Source of the DNA: Deltaproteobacteria bacterium | Lineage (GTDB): Bacteria > Desulfobacterota > Syntrophia > Syntrophales > Smithellaceae | NCBI GenBank assembly: GCA_009668925.1 | Contig: SBEK01000100.1 | Coordinates: 1-14,863, forward strand | Direction of reading: 5' to 3' | Length of the DNA: 14,863 nt | Shown here: in pieces, positions 1 to 9,700 of the stretch | Layout of the letters: each line of letters starts with the position of its first letter | Position numbering within the stretch: the stretch's first letter is position 1 | Made by a program: the position numbers and the translations under genes | The notes under the pieces: generated by a model | The model's input: the letters and a program-made list of their open reading frames with translations, nothing else | What the model was told of the DNA's origin: nothing | Database searches by the model: none

Positions 1-79
1 CCTTAACGGCGTCACCCGACTTAAAGGAAGGAATATCCCCCCTCATTTGTTCTTTTTCAATCATCTCCAAAACATTCAT
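1..79 (-). CDS. rplS: 50S ribosomal protein L19 (N-terminal fragment)
   Basis: The first 26 codons of a minus-strand gene run off the left edge of the window. They read [19 protein letters not shown] then KSGDAVK, the typical start of bacterial L19, a 50S protein at the subunit interface. The ATG at 79-77 is preceded by a good Shine-Dalgarno sequence, GGGAGG at 94-89, spaced 9 nt from the start. It lies 37 bp after the SPOUT methyltransferase gene and is the last member seen of the rpsP-khpA-rimM-trmD-rplS unit. The family identity comes from the sequence itself. The rest of the gene is outside the window. Confidence 0.93.
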   Translation of the reverse strand, partial: MNVLEMIEKEQMRGDIPSFKSGDAVK

Positions 80-116
80 TTTATATTTCCTCCCGCGATA
101 TTCACAATATTTATTA

Positions 117-698
117 TCATGTTAAATCTACAATTCTATCCAAAATAACGGCAACCGCTGAACGAACAGCCAGGTGATTGTATCCGTCTTTCCCCCGAAT
201 CGGCTCCAGACGGTGGTCAGCCTGATTTACTATTTCAGCTGCAATGCCCGACCCTGTACCAAAAATTAAGAGATAAGGCAAATAATTACTTTTAATGGCT
301 TCTCTGAGTTCACGGCAGGACAGCATTTCACCCCGAAAGTTCGCTCCCGTGACAATGATTTGCGGCCGGCAATGATTCAGTGCTCTGATTTCCTCAACCA
401 CTTCACCCAGATCTGATTTGATAGAAATCTTTTCGAACGCTTCTTTGCGGAATGGATTGTGAACTGCGCCGTGGCCGTTCCTCCAGTGATCGATAATTTG
501 GCCGGCAAGATTCCGTTGAGCCTCAATCGGATTAATCAGGTAAAATGTATCCACGCCGTAAGTTTTCGCCAATCTCGCGATATCGTGAACATCCATGTTG
601 GCTATCGCCGTGGCAACCACTTTGCCGTCTTTATTGATGACCGGATAATGTAAAAGAGCTATGTATACCTTACTGGCTTTCGGGAGCCGATCTCTCAT
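117..698 (-). CDS. SPOUT-class RNA methyltransferase found between trmD and rplS
   Basis: A protein of about 193 aa matching the SAM-dependent RNA methyltransferase family Methyltrn_RNA_4 (Pfam PF09936). This family is often encoded between trmD and rplS in deltaproteobacteria and some thermophiles. Seen here are an N-terminal ALLHYPV segment, a central [18 protein letters not shown] stretch, a glycine-rich FGTGSGI loop near the C-terminus and a final [17 protein letters not shown] helix. The last two resemble the knotted SAM site of SPOUT enzymes. The RNA target is not known to me, and tRNA or rRNA would fit the neighbours. An in-frame GTG at 716 and an ATG at 710 are also possible starts. 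ATG 698 is preferred because GGGGA lies 11 nt upstream, while ATG 710 has its purine run directly abutting and GTG 716 has none. It is co-directional with trmD, 66 bp downstream. Confidence 0.85.
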   Translation of the reverse strand: MRDRLPKASKVYIALLHYPVINKDGKVVATAIANMDVHDIARLAKTYGVDTFYLINPIEAQRNLAGQIIDHWRNGHGAVHNPFRKEAFEKISIKSDLGEVVEEIRALNHCRPQIIVTGANFRGEMLSCRELREAIKSNYLPYLLIFGTGSGIAAEIVNQADHRLEPIRGKDGYNHLAVRSAVAVILDRIVDLT

Positions 699-764
699 CA
701 AAAAAGCCATCCCCACGTAAAAAAAGTCGACTTAACTACCTCAAACGCATCTGAAAATCAAGCC

Positions 765-1502
765 TTATATCTGCCCCAGCTTTATTTTTTCCAGAGTGAT
801 TTTGTCTTCAGGGGACAGCTCCGATATTTCGAGCAAATCAGGTCTTCTTTGCCAGGTCCTCTTGAGCGATTCGATTCTTTGCCAGCGCTCAATCTGGGCA
901 TGATTACCGGATACAAGAACATCGGGAACATTCCAGCCCTTGTACTGGGCCGGCCTTGTGTACTGAGGATACTCCAAAACTCCCAGAGAAAAAGATTCTC
1001 TTGCGGCGGACGCATCGTTTCCCAGTACACCGGGAATCAACCTTGATACCGCATCAATAACGACCAGAGCTGAAAGTTCCCCTCCGGTCAATATGTAATC
1101 GCCAATCGATATTTCCCGGTCAACGAGATGTTCGCGAATTCTTTCATCCACCCCTTCATAGCGTCCGCAAATCAAAATCAGCTGTTTTTCTCGGGCCAAT
1201 TCGGCGGCCATCTTCTGGTTAAATGTTTTTCCCTGCGGCGTCATTAAGACCGCCAGAGATTCGCTCTCCGGGCTCCTCACTGCCGCCAGCGCCCGCTCGA
1301 CAGGCTCGACTTTCATGACCATGCCGCAGCCGCCGCCATAAGGCGCGTCATCCGTCATGCAGTGTTTATCTTCCGCCCAGTCGCGAATATTGTGCAGCCC
1401 GATTTCAATCAGCCCTTTTTCCTGCGCTTTTTTGAGAAGACTGAATTGAAGGGGCGACTGCAGCATTTCCGGGAATATGGACAAAACATCAAATCGAATC
1501 AC
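765..1502 (-). CDS. trmD: tRNA (guanine-37-N1)-methyltransferase TrmD
   Basis: A protein of 245 aa, normal length, that methylates N1 of G37 beside the anticodon and so prevents +1 frameshifting. TrmD signatures visible are [15 protein letters not shown] (residues 54-68), [13 protein letters not shown] (110-122), [11 protein letters not shown] (132-142, the trefoil-knot SAM loop), EYPQYTRP (177-184) and [10 protein letters not shown] (198-207). Arg154 of E. coli TrmD is conserved. The residue aligned with the catalytic Asp169 of E. coli is Glu169 here (ARESF), a conservative change worth checking. The gene starts inside rimM with a 4-nt overlap, so translation is probably coupled. It belongs to the ribosome/tRNA maturation operon. 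Confidence 0.97.
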   Translation of the reverse strand: MIRFDVLSIFPEMLQSPLQFSLLKKAQEKGLIEIGLHNIRDWAEDKHCMTDDAPYGGGCGMVMKVEPVERALAAVRSPESESLAVLMTPQGKTFNQKMAAELAREKQLILICGRYEGVDERIREHLVDREISIGDYILTGGELSALVVIDAVSRLIPGVLGNDASAARESFSLGVLEYPQYTRPAQYKGWNVPDVLVSGNHAQIERWQRIESLKRTWQRRPDLLEISELSPEDKITLEKIKLGQI

Positions 1503-2005
1503 GGCTGCAAGCCTTCCAGGGATTTTACGATCATTTTGTGCGTGGCAAGATTGATTTCATCTATGGCATCCGCGGTGGCCGGTATGAGCAATTCTCCATG
1601 GGGTCCGCGGCATACATAAACATCGTTGCTGCCTGTCGGGAAAATGGATTCAATAAGGCCGAGATGACGACCTTCCGCGGTATAAACATCAAGCCCGATG
1701 ATGTCCTGCCAGTAATATTCGCCGTCCGGCAGATCATCCAGCATATCCCGGGGCAGGAGAAGCTTTGAACCCACTAGTGTTTGAGCCGCGTCCACATCGG
1801 CGATGCCCGCAAATTCCAGAAACAGAAACTTCCCTTTGGGATCAAGAGTTTTGATTGCGTAACGGCTTTTTTGTCCGGACTTTGATTCGAGATAAGCAAA
1901 ATCAAGTCCGTCCAAAATATTGTGAGATTCCAAGAAGGTTAGTGCTTTGAGGCGGCCTTTGAGACCGTGAGTTTTGACGATCTCCCCAAAAACGAATAAA
2001 TCCAT
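1499..2005 (-). CDS. rimM: 16S rRNA processing protein RimM
   Basis: A protein of 168 aa that helps 30S head maturation by binding ribosomal protein S19. The N-terminal RimM domain begins with [16 protein letters not shown] (about residues 6-21). The C-terminal PRC-barrel domain (about 95-168) includes [23 protein letters not shown] and ELLIPA. The start ATG at 2005 follows the khpA stop by 3 nt, and the last 4 nt overlap the trmD start. This gives a tight khpA-rimM-trmD unit. Length and domain order are ordinary. Confidence 0.95.
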   Translation of the reverse strand: MDLFVFGEIVKTHGLKGRLKALTFLESHNILDGLDFAYLESKSGQKSRYAIKTLDPKGKFLFLEFAGIADVDAAQTLVGSKLLLPRDMLDDLPDGEYYWQDIIGLDVYTAEGRHLGLIESIFPTGSNDVYVCRGPHGELLIPATADAIDEINLATHKMIVKSLEGLQP

Positions 2006-2008
2006 TTG

Positions 2009-2239
2009 TTACTCAATAATTTCCAGAACAGCCCTCTTATGAACCTTGGCGGAGGTGGCGCTCAGGATTGTGCGGATGGCTTTGGCGGTCCTTCCCTGCT
2101 TGCCGATGACTTTCCCCAAATCTTCTTTGGCCACGCGCAACTCAATAACCGACGTCTGCTCTCCGATGACTTCAGTGACCTCCACTTTATCGGGGTTATC
2201 AACTAAAGATTGAGAGATGTACTTAATCAGTTCCTTCAT
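2009..2239 (-). CDS. khpA: KH-domain RNA-binding protein KhpA (YlqC family)
   Basis: A small single-KH protein of 76 aa starting [19 protein letters not shown]. The KH GxxG loop is visible as [13 protein letters not shown] (about residues 43-55), followed by the terminal beta strand [10 protein letters not shown]. Homologues sit between rpsP and rimM in many bacteria and bind RNA, in Firmicutes as a partner of KhpB in cell-division control. That role is not shown here. An upstream in-frame extension to 2305 would add 22 residues unlike the family. The ATG at 2239 has an excellent GGAGG at 2252-2248, 8 nt away, so this start is chosen. The stop is 3 nt before rimM. Confidence 0.93.
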   Translation of the reverse strand: MKELIKYISQSLVDNPDKVEVTEVIGEQTSVIELRVAKEDLGKVIGKQGRTAKAIRTILSATSAKVHKRAVLEIIE

Positions 2240-2247
2240 CGTCAGCA

Positions 2248-2252
2248 CCTCC
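2248..2252 (-). promoter_or_regulatory. Shine-Dalgarno deciding the khpA start
   Basis: GGAGG on the minus strand lies 8 nt before ATG 2239. It favours the 76-aa KhpA over a 98-aa reading that begins at 2305. Confidence 0.8.
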
Positions 2253-2299
2253 ATTGGTTTTCGGTTAAGGCTTCTGGAAAATGGAAAATTCGCGTCAGT

Positions 2300-2342
2300 A
2301 TTCAAATTTGAATTAATTTAATGGATATGAGGCGAAAGTCAA
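2300..2342 (-). promoter_or_regulatory. Candidate sigma70 promoter with palindrome upstream of khpA
   Basis: In the 138-bp gap between rpsP and khpA, the minus strand has TTGACT at 2342-2337, a 16-bp spacer, and TAAATT at 2320-2315. The fits to -35 and -10 are 5/6 and 4/6. The expected start point falls within a perfect 14-bp palindrome ATTCAAATTTGAAT (2300-2313), which could be an operator. The gap is AT-rich and longer than the others in this operon, which supports a secondary promoter. This is pattern matching only, and AT-rich DNA yields such matches by chance. Confidence 0.3.
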
Positions 2343-2377
2343 CATCTCGTACCTTTACAAATAACACAACAGATTTG

Positions 2378-2632
2378 CTACTTAACGGAGGCTTGAATCC
2401 CCTTTGTTTTCAATAAATGAGAGACGGTCAGCGTCGGTTTCGCGCCTTTGGACAACCAATCACGAACACGGTCTTCTTTTAAAGATATTTCAGCGGGATT
2501 CTTCTTTGGATCATAATTCCCTAATATTTCCAAAAATCGCCCATCGCGTGGATATTCTTTATCCGCGGCGACAATGCGATAGAACGGTTTGCCTTTAGCA
2601 CCCATGCGCGTCAATCTGATTTTAACTGCCAT
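2378..2632 (-). CDS. rpsP: 30S ribosomal protein S16
   Basis: A protein of 84 aa beginning [21 protein letters not shown], the standard S16 N-terminus, followed by [13 protein letters not shown] and a C-terminal [12 protein letters not shown]16 is an early-binding 30S assembly protein. The ATG at 2632 has GGAG 9 nt upstream, and a second purine-rich AAGGAGG lies further upstream. It is the first gene of the rpsP-khpA-rimM-trmD-rplS arrangement and is 68 bp from ffh. The order ffh-rpsP is a common bacterial arrangement. Nothing is unusual in length or motifs. Confidence 0.97.
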   Translation of the reverse strand: MAVKIRLTRMGAKGKPFYRIVAADKEYPRDGRFLEILGNYDPKKNPAEISLKEDRVRDWLSKGAKPTLTVSHLLKTKGIQASVK

Positions 2633-2700
2633 TTAGTTTTACTCCAAACCTCCTTCAAGAGAACAATAATTTAATTTTTTCTATCACAGTTTATTTCATT

Positions 2701-4029
2701 TTAAAAGGGGAAATTCCTCATCAAGGATTTTATCCCGCCTTTCTGATTTACTTTTTTCATCATTTTCCGAATCTCGATATAGTTTTTTAAAAGCCGGTTG
2801 ACATCCTGCACGGTCGTTCCGCTGCCCAGGGCGATTCTCTTGCGCCGGCGGCCGTCAATGATCAGATAGTTGGCGCGTTCTTTCCTGGTCATGGAATCAA
2901 TCATGGCGGTAATCTTGACGAGTTCCCCGTCATCCGGCTCCACATCTTTGAGGGCTTTGATTTTGCTCATCCCCGGAATCATCCCCATCATGTCCTTGAG
3001 CGAACCCATTTTCTTGATTTGCTTGAGCTGATTTCGAAAGTCGTCCAGCGAAAAGTCGCTTTTGCGAAGACTTTGCTGCATTTCCCGGGCGGTCTTTTCA
3101 TCAATGGTGGCCTGCGCTTTTTCCACCAGGGACAGGATATCTCCCATTCCGAGAATCCGGGACGCCATCCTCTCCGGATGAAAGACCTCCAGGGCATCGA
3201 TCTTCTCTCCGACGCCGACAAATTTGAGAGGTTTGCCGACTACTGCTTTGAGAGACAAGGCCGCGCCTCCGCGCGCATCGCCGTCCATCTTCGTCATAAT
3301 AACGCCGTCAATTCCGATCAACTCGTTGAATTTTGACCCGACGTTTACGGCATCCTGACCCGTCATCGCATCTGCGACGTAAAGAATTTCCGCAGGAGCG
3401 ACTTTATCCTTGATTTTACGAAGCTCGTCCATCAACAGATCGTCAATATGCAATCGGCCCGCCGTGTCGATGATGACGACTTCGTAACCTTCTCTTTTCG
3501 CCCGTTCCAGTGCTTCCACACAGATTTCTACCGGATCGCGAAGCGTACCGGCCTCGAACACACCCGCGTTAATCTGCCTTCCCAGGACAGCCAGCTGCTC
3601 CATCGCCGCAGGGCGGTAGACGTCGGCGGAAACCAGATAGACCCTCTTTTCTTTAGTGAGCAGTCTTGCGAGCTTCGCCGCCGTCGTCGTTTTTCCACAA
3701 CCCTGCAGTCCGACGAGCATGATCGCGGCAGGAATCCTGGAACCGAATTTAATATTCGCGCTTGTATTGCCCATCAACTCGACGAGACGGTCGTGGACGA
3801 TCTTCACCACCTGTTGTCCCGGCGTAATGCTCTCGAGAACCTCCCTGCCGATGGCGCGCTCACGCACATCTTCAATGAAATCCTTGACCACTTTGAAGTT
3901 AACATCCGCTTCCAGGAGCGCCATACGGATCTCTTTGAGCGCGGCATTCACGCTTTCCTCATTGAGTACACCGCGCCCCTTGAGCTTTTTGAAAATACCT
4001 TCCAGTTTTTCCGCCAAATTTTCGAACAT
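2701..4029 (-). CDS. ffh: Signal recognition particle protein Ffh (SRP54)
   Basis: A 442-aa SRP GTPase that binds 4.5S RNA and signal sequences of nascent membrane proteins and docks with FtsY. The N domain covers about residues 1-90. The G domain has P-loop GLQGCGKT (107-114), DTAGR (188-192) and TKMDGDARGG (246-255). The M domain (about 325-430) is rich in methionine, with MGSLKDMMGMIPGMSKIK forming the finger loop region and ALGSGTTVQDVNRLLK the RNA-binding helix-turn-helix. The length is typical. The start ATG at 4029 has AAAGG 8 nt upstream and lies 24 nt after the SPOR gene stop. No 4.5S RNA gene is seen in the window. Confidence 0.98.
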   Translation of the reverse strand: MFENLAEKLEGIFKKLKGRGVLNEESVNAALKEIRMALLEADVNFKVVKDFIEDVRERAIGREVLESITPGQQVVKIVHDRLVELMGNTSANIKFGSRIPAAIMLVGLQGCGKTTTAAKLARLLTKEKRVYLVSADVYRPAAMEQLAVLGRQINAGVFEAGTLRDPVEICVEALERAKREGYEVVIIDTAGRLHIDDLLMDELRKIKDKVAPAEILYVADAMTGQDAVNVGSKFNELIGIDGVIMTKMDGDARGGAALSLKAVVGKPLKFVGVGEKIDALEVFHPERMASRILGMGDILSLVEKAQATIDEKTAREMQQSLRKSDFSLDDFRNQLKQIKKMGSLKDMMGMIPGMSKIKALKDVEPDDGELVKITAMIDSMTRKERANYLIIDGRRRKRIALGSGTTVQDVNRLLKNYIEIRKMMKKVNQKGGIKSLMRNFPF

Positions 4030-4053
4030 ACGTAAAACCTTTATTGATTGCTT

Positions 4054-4824
4054 TTAGCCGGCATCCTGCGTGTCGGGCCGGATAATACAATTTGTTTTGA
4101 TTTTTTTGGAAATCTTATCGGCCGCACTCTGCGCCAGCGCTTTTGATTTGAATCCCGTGGCGATGACGCGGTACCATGCCCCCTTCCCTTTTATATCCGC
4201 CTTCACAACTTTCGCCGGATACCCCAAGGCGGCAACGGTCTTTTGAATCTGATTCGCCTTGGCCTTATCTTTCATGGACGCTACATGGATAACAAACGAA
4301 GGTCCGGTTTCGTCGACAGGGTCCTGTGTTTCCTTTATCTTCGATTTTGCCTCCGAACGCGACTTTTCGGGCTCGACCGGCGTCTGACCGGTTGCTTCTT
4401 TCCTGGAAGAACCGGTGTCTTTCCCTTCAGATGCAACAGCCGCAGGAATTTCCGGCTTTGTTTTTTGGTTCTCCAGGATTCCCTCATCCGGCCTTTTCCC
4501 CGAACCAGGCGGCTGCTGGACCGCCGGCACCTTATCGCCGGTCAGAGCATTGTGAAATGCCAGGTCGATATTGCCTTTTTCCGGCTGCACTTGTTTGCTC
4601 TCCACGCTTTTTTGACTCGTCTCGACCCTCGCCGGACGCCAGAAGAAGGCCAACACCTGCTGCGGAACGGAAGAAATCTTCTCGGGATAGGTATCCATGT
4701 TTTTGCCGACTCCGACGCCCAGGACAAAGGAAAGGCACAACAAGATACTCATTCCGCAAATGATAATAATTAATCCCGTTCTGCCCAATTTCAATTCAAA
4801 TTTCTTAATGTTTCCGGAGCCCAT
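4054..4824 (-). CDS. Membrane-anchored SPOR-domain protein
   Basis: A protein of 256 aa with a short cytoplasmic N-terminus, one transmembrane helix (about residues 17-38, IIIICGMSILLCLSFVLGV), a long linker rich in Pro, Lys, Glu and Ser (about 50-170), and a C-terminal SPOR domain (about 172-250). The SPOR domain starts at SFVIHVASMKDKAKANQIQ and contains GAWYRVIATGF. SPOR domains bind denuded glycan strands of septal peptidoglycan, so a role in cell division or envelope maintenance is likely (family knowledge, as for FtsN and DamX). It has no catalytic motif. It lies between argS and ffh on the same strand, after a 101-bp gap from argS. GGGGAG precedes the ATG at normal spacing. A more specific name cannot be supported. 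Confidence 0.88.
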   Translation of the reverse strand: MGSGNIKKFELKLGRTGLIIIICGMSILLCLSFVLGVGVGKNMDTYPEKISSVPQQVLAFFWRPARVETSQKSVESKQVQPEKGNIDLAFHNALTGDKVPAVQQPPGSGKRPDEGILENQKTKPEIPAAVASEGKDTGSSRKEATGQTPVEPEKSRSEAKSKIKETQDPVDETGPSFVIHVASMKDKAKANQIQKTVAALGYPAKVVKADIKGKGAWYRVIATGFKSKALAQSAADKISKKIKTNCIIRPDTQDAG

Positions 4825-4925
4825 TCAGTTCTCCCCTCTAATGGAACCACGACCAACAGGCAGATTTAGGCAAATTCTCGGGATGGAATACCCGACCCTT
4901 CCATTCTCAGGTGATGCCATTGCTC

Positions 4926-6590
4926 CTACATTTTCTCAGGCGCGCTGACACCCAGAATCTTAAGTGCATTTTCCAGCACAATTCGCACAGCGTCAACCAG
5001 AAGCAACCGGGCGGCAGAAAGCGATGCATCTTCCGTCACGACTTTATTTTTGTTGTAAAAACTGTGAAATACACCGGCCAGTTCATTCAGATAGAATGTA
5101 ATCCGATGCACTTCCAATGAGTTAACAGCGCCCTCCAGCATCTCTGGATAACGCGCCATCATCTTGATCAGGACTCTTTCTTCCGGTTGGGTGAGGAGAG
5201 CAAGATTCATGCTTGTGTATTCCGGTAGCGCCAGTCCCCGTTCCTGGGCCATTCGGATGATGCTGCAGATTCGGGCGTGAGCGTATTGCACGTAGAAAAC
5301 CGGATTCTCATTCGATTGCTTTTTTGCGACTTCCAGATCGAAGTCCAGATGGCTGTCGGACCGGCGCATCAGAAAATTGTAGCGGGCAGCGTCCTTTCCG
5401 ACCTCATCCAGCACTTCCCGCAACGTCACAAATTCACCGGAACGGGTCGACATGGCCACCGGCTCACCGGCACGCAACAGGTTTACCAATTGCACCAGAA
5501 TGATCTTGAGGTCCTTTTTATCATGACCCAGAGCCTGAATTGCAGCCCACAAACGGGGCATATATCCATGATGGTCCGCTCCCCAGATATCAATCAGTAT
5601 GTCAAAACCGCGGGCAAATTTATTTTTATGATAGGCGATATCCGCGGCAAAATATGTCGGATCTCCGTTCTTGCGGATGACGACGCGGTCTTTTTCATCG
5701 CCGTACGCCGTTGTTTTAAACCACAATGTTTCTCCGTCGGAATAAATAAAACCCTCTTCTTGCAGAAGGGATATGAGATCACTCACGCCGTTTTCTTTAT
5801 ATAATTCCTTCTCGCTGAAATAACTGTCGAAGGTCACTCCGAAGTCCTTCAAATCCTCCTTGATGCCTTCAAGAATAACGCCTCCGGCAACGCCGTTGAA
5901 GTAGGGCACCGTTTCCTCTTCCGTCGCTGTCAGATACTGTTTGCCTTCCCGGCTGATAATATCCGCCGCAATGTCTTTAATGTAGTCTCCTCGATAACAA
6001 TTCTCGGGAAATTCGATTTTTTCGCCCAAAATTTCGCGATACCGGTAGAGTACTGATTTCCCCAGGTTGTTCATCTGGTTGCCGGCATCGTTAATATAGT
6101 ATTCCCGGGAAACCTGATACCCGGTTGCCCCAAGCAGATTCGACAGCACATCTCCAACGACGGCACCCCGCGCATGTCCAATGTGCAAAGGCCCTGTGGG
6201 ATTGGCGCTGACGAATTCCACCTGCACTTTCTTGTCCTGGCCCAGATTGAGACAGCCGTATTTCTCCTTTTGATCCTGAACTTGCAGCAGGATTTGCCGC
6301 CAGAAATCGTCTTTTATCTGAAAATTCAGGAAACCGGGGCCGGCGATTTGCGTTTTTTCGATCAGGCCATCTGGGTCAGCCAGATGATCCACAATCGCTT
6401 TGGCAATCATGCGGGGATTTTGCTTGGCCTGGGAGGCCAGAATCATAGCGATGTTGCAGGCATAATCGCCATGTTCCGGATTAGCCGGCACCTCGATTTC
6501 AATCTGCGGCGCTTTCACATCGGGCAGCAGGCCCTTTTGCATGCAGGCCGTTACGGCATGGGCAATCAGATCGGCAAGTTTATTCTTCAT
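4926..6590 (-). CDS. argS: Arginyl-tRNA synthetase
   Basis: A 554-aa class I aminoacyl-tRNA synthetase that charges tRNA-Arg. Visible features are the Arg-tRNA synthetase N-terminal domain (about 5-90), the HIGH motif in [14 protein letters not shown] (130-143), GADHHGY (338-343), and the degenerate KMSKS equivalent [11 protein letters not shown] (378-388) usual for bacterial ArgRS. The DALR anticodon-binding region is about 430-554, with [14 protein letters not shown] and FYNKNKV. The length is normal. The ATG at 6590 is preceded by a weak GAAGG and lies 20 nt after the T-run of the terminator that ends the pilus operon. Its promoter therefore has to lie within or before that hairpin. Confidence 0.98.
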   Translation of the reverse strand: MKNKLADLIAHAVTACMQKGLLPDVKAPQIEIEVPANPEHGDYACNIAMILASQAKQNPRMIAKAIVDHLADPDGLIEKTQIAGPGFLNFQIKDDFWRQILLQVQDQKEKYGCLNLGQDKKVQVEFVSANPTGPLHIGHARGAVVGDVLSNLLGATGYQVSREYYINDAGNQMNNLGKSVLYRYREILGEKIEFPENCYRGDYIKDIAADIISREGKQYLTATEEETVPYFNGVAGGVILEGIKEDLKDFGVTFDSYFSEKELYKENGVSDLISLLQEEGFIYSDGETLWFKTTAYGDEKDRVVIRKNGDPTYFAADIAYHKNKFARGFDILIDIWGADHHGYMPRLWAAIQALGHDKKDLKIILVQLVNLLRAGEPVAMSTRSGEFVTLREVLDEVGKDAARYNFLMRRSDSHLDFDLEVAKKQSNENPVFYVQYAHARICSIIRMAQERGLALPEYTSMNLALLTQPEERVLIKMMARYPEMLEGAVNSLEVHRITFYLNELAGVFHSFYNKNKVVTEDASLSAARLLLVDAVRIVLENALKILGVSAPEKM

Positions 6591-6610
6591 GAAACCTTCA
6601 AAACCTTTCT

Positions 6611-6652
6611 AAAAAAAAATGACAAGCGGCTTTTATCATTTGCCGCTTGTCA
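6611..6652 (-). terminator. Intrinsic terminator after pilY1, abutting argS
   Basis: A perfect 11-bp stem TGACAAGCGGC / GCCGCTTGTCA (6642-6652 and 6620-6630) with an 11-nt loop is followed on the minus strand by an unbroken run of nine T (6619-6611). This is a classical rho-independent terminator for the pil operon, 78 nt after the pilY1 stop. Because argS begins at 6590, the structure also lies in any argS leader transcribed from upstream, where it could act as an attenuator. Confidence 0.92.
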
Positions 6653-6729
6653 CTGCAAGGTGAAGTATTCGCTTTTAAGATTTCCGGAGATCTTTTCTCA
6701 ACGATTCCTCAAAGGCCCGCCGCTCATCA

Positions 6730-9700
6730 TCATTGAATGCGGAGATCTTTCCAATAAAGCATATTGGCTCTCGAGGAAATCGTGGGCGGCTGGAAGGGCG
6801 CTTTGAGCGTTCCACCTTCCTGACCGCCGGCGCCGCTTACCGTCACGTAGGCATTCATGCTCCCGTCGGGATTATAGGATAACAGGACGCCGGAAGCTAT
6901 TCCCGCTCCGACGTCGATGAATCTGCTGCCGCCCGTAAAATATCCGGCGCCGACATTACAATAGGAAGGAGTTGATTCAATGCTGATCGCATATAACTGC
7001 GCAGTGCCCGTCTTTGTACAGCTGGCACTGCTCCCCGAGGCCGGTATAAATGACGTAAAATAGAGAATATTATTAAACGCCACAGGTTGTGACAAAACCT
7101 GTTCGTTCTTCCCCGATAAATTGATATACCAGCCCGTTTTCGTCGTGGCGCCGCAATACGTGTTTTTATCGGATGTAATATTCTTCAAGTCACTTCTTGA
7201 ACAAGGGGAGGGGTTGCCGCTGCCATCTTTACACAGGAGCGGTTTCAAGGCGTAAACGTAAGCAGCCGGCCCCGAACCCGTCGGGTCAACCTGGTCGCCC
7301 GAACTCCAGAAGATCCAGGTATTATTGGAACTGTCTCTGGTCACAGTCGGTTGAAAATAGATCGGATATTTATCGGAACCTGACAATTTATCAAGCAACA
7401 ACGAACCTTTCCAGTTGCTTGTTCCACAGTTGGCATCTGCTGCCAGATCCGCTTTGGTGCAAAATTTGATCTGCCACATATTCCCTTTTATATCACCAAC
7501 ATAACCATGGTCGAGGTATCCGTCGTAATCCCCGTCAACCAGAGAAACCTGCGAGGCAATGGCATCACCCATATTCGGACTTCCTACATTGGCCAAATCG
7601 GTTGCATTCCATGTATAAGACCAGAGGGTCTGCCCCGTCCGCAAATCGAATGCTATAATTCCTTTACCGCGCTTGTCCGAACACGAACTCGTTGTGCAGG
7701 TGTTGGCATTATAGCCCCCGCCGATAACGCCGATCCATCTTTCATTGCCGGCAATCTTGACGCGGCCGATACTGATCGCGCTCCACGGCTCGCCCAGGAA
7801 GGGCGCCGCGCTACTGCCCGGCTGCAATGTCCACTTGAAAGTCGGCATGGACGTCGGCGAATCCGTAAAATCAAAAGCGTAATACCCGCAGTAATACGGT
7901 GCCGTCGTGGCGTTATAATATTCCGTGATACCGGCATCGCACGACGAAGAAGAACTCCAGTACTTGGTGCTTTGCGGTACTGCACTTTTATCCGCTGCCG
8001 TGTAATCACGATCGTTTCTTCCCAGACTGAACATGACTAACGTGCGCCAGTCGGTTGAGCTTTTGTTCGTCCCGTTGGAAATAGTCGACGGCAGCCACGC
8101 ATCCGTTGCCGTGATGCGGCCGTCGACAAAAAACTGATGCCCCAGCGTGGAAGTCGTGGTGTAGTGCGCTAAATACTGCAGTTTGGGCAAGAGATTGGGC
8201 GGCACAAAACTCCAGAACTCCGCGCCGTTTGTGGCATTAAAAGCGTGAAACTGACCGTCATTGGCGCCGACAACAATCATGCGTTTCCCATAGCCGGGGC
8301 ATGTTGTTACTCCACCGCTGCAATTGCTGGCCCGCGGATGCGCGTCTCTATAGACTTCAAAAGCCTTCTTGTTGGCGATTGTGGGATTGGTCTCCAGTGT
8401 GTCATTGAAGAAAGGCGTTGGCGTACCGAGCGTAATGGGGCTCGAATGAAAGACATCGCCCAGCTTCCAGTTATCCGGATTGGTAACAGTTGTTCCGTCT
8501 ACGGGATCCAAGGCATATCCTCGAACATATTTGATGATTTTGTTTGCCGTCGGCTGATCGGCCACGTTTAAATAGGAATAGGGGACGTAGTTGGAAGAAT
8601 CGATGTCATACGCTTGAAATTTAGTCAGGCTGCCTCCGATCAACGTCTGCATATTGCGGTTCTCGGCAAGAGCGTTTTTCAGCAGGGAACCAGCCTCCCA
8701 GACAACCGCATCCAGACTCCCGTCGGCCTTGAGAGACCATTTCTTTAAAAATCCTTTCCAGAAAGGATAGCTGTTGCCGACGGGTTCGAACGTCGCCTCA
8801 TAAATGAAGTTCTCATCGGCCGTTCGCGATGAAGAAATCGATGACGTCGCAAAGGCATATGATCTTGTCAGAATATCAGATAGGACGTTATCCAACGACG
8901 TATAGATTTGACTCGCATTATCGGCATATAAAGCTTGACCATTGATTGCCGTACCCCCATGGGATGCCATCGTGTCTAAATGGGTTCGCGAGGCAGGTGT
9001 CATCGCCATTCCAACGACATACGTCAGTACGTTAAACGTATAAGACTGAGCACTGGAACCGCTACCCAGTGTCTTCGTTAAGGCTCTTAAGGCGTCAATT
9101 TTGTCAAGAACGGCGGGCATGAGAGTTGATGCCGAACCTGCCTGGCCGCTTGCGTTGACGCTGGGTAAGCCGTCTGTAACAAAAATGACAAAATTTTTCT
9201 GGCAGGAATCCTGAATCGGACTGTTGCTTCCTTTGAAGTAATCGATGGCGGTCTGCAATGTTCCGGCCGTGGGGGTAAGCCCTCCGGCAATGATGAAAGG
9301 GCAGGAATTAGAATTGTTTCCCGAACAGCTGCTGGACATATATGCAGTTTCGTTGTTTTCTTTCATATCCAATTTTGCGAGTAATGCGCTGAGCTGTTGA
9401 GCAGCGGTGCTCTTCTCGTTGCATTTGATCTGCAGATATCCGCCACCGGGAGAGCTGTTCCTGAACCATGTTCGGCCGACATGATACCACGCCAGTCTTC
9501 TGCCGAAATCTTTAAAGCCGAGAGCGATATCCTCATCGGTCGGAGTGAAATCGTAATCGTCGTAACTGCCTCCGTATTGACCTGGATTGGAAACCCGATA
9601 AGTATCATCACTCGTTCCCGTTTTGGATGTGAAACATCGATAGGTGTCGCTACCCGATTCGCTTGGATCATAATAGCGAGAATAGCAAAAAGCATTGCCG

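Noticed and set aside
717..764. AAGTCGACTT followed by a T-run between trmD and the methyltransferase, as a possible terminator
   Set aside because: The palindrome has no loop, so no stable RNA hairpin can form, and the genes are otherwise operon-like.
3448..4035. A 195-codon plus-strand open frame opposite ffh
   Set aside because: It is a mirror of the ffh coding strand, with no Shine-Dalgarno, no recognisable domain and an Arg/His/Phe-rich composition typical of antisense frames. Ffh is unmistakable on the minus strand.
4878..4895. TCGGG-N8-CCCGA inverted repeat between argS and the SPOR gene
   Set aside because: The stem is only 5 bp with no T-run on either side, too short to call a terminator or operator.
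6670..6732. A short out-of-frame tail after the pilY1 stop reading NDDERRAFEESLRKDLRKS on the minus strand
   Set aside because: It looks protein-like, and AAAGATCTCCG is repeated on each side, hinting at a frameshift. However, PilY1 ends at a plausible LYWKDLRIQ, and there is no start codon or ribosome site for the tail. It was judged chance.
6591..6760. T-box or other tRNA-sensing leader for argS
   Set aside because: No T-box sequence (TGGNACCGCG-like) or specifier-loop arrangement is visible. Only the simple terminator hairpin is present.
7507..8040. A 177-codon plus-strand open frame inside pilY1
   Set aside because: It lies wholly inside the conserved PilY1 propeller region, is Arg/Ile/Val-rich and shows no domain. 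It is a shadow frame.
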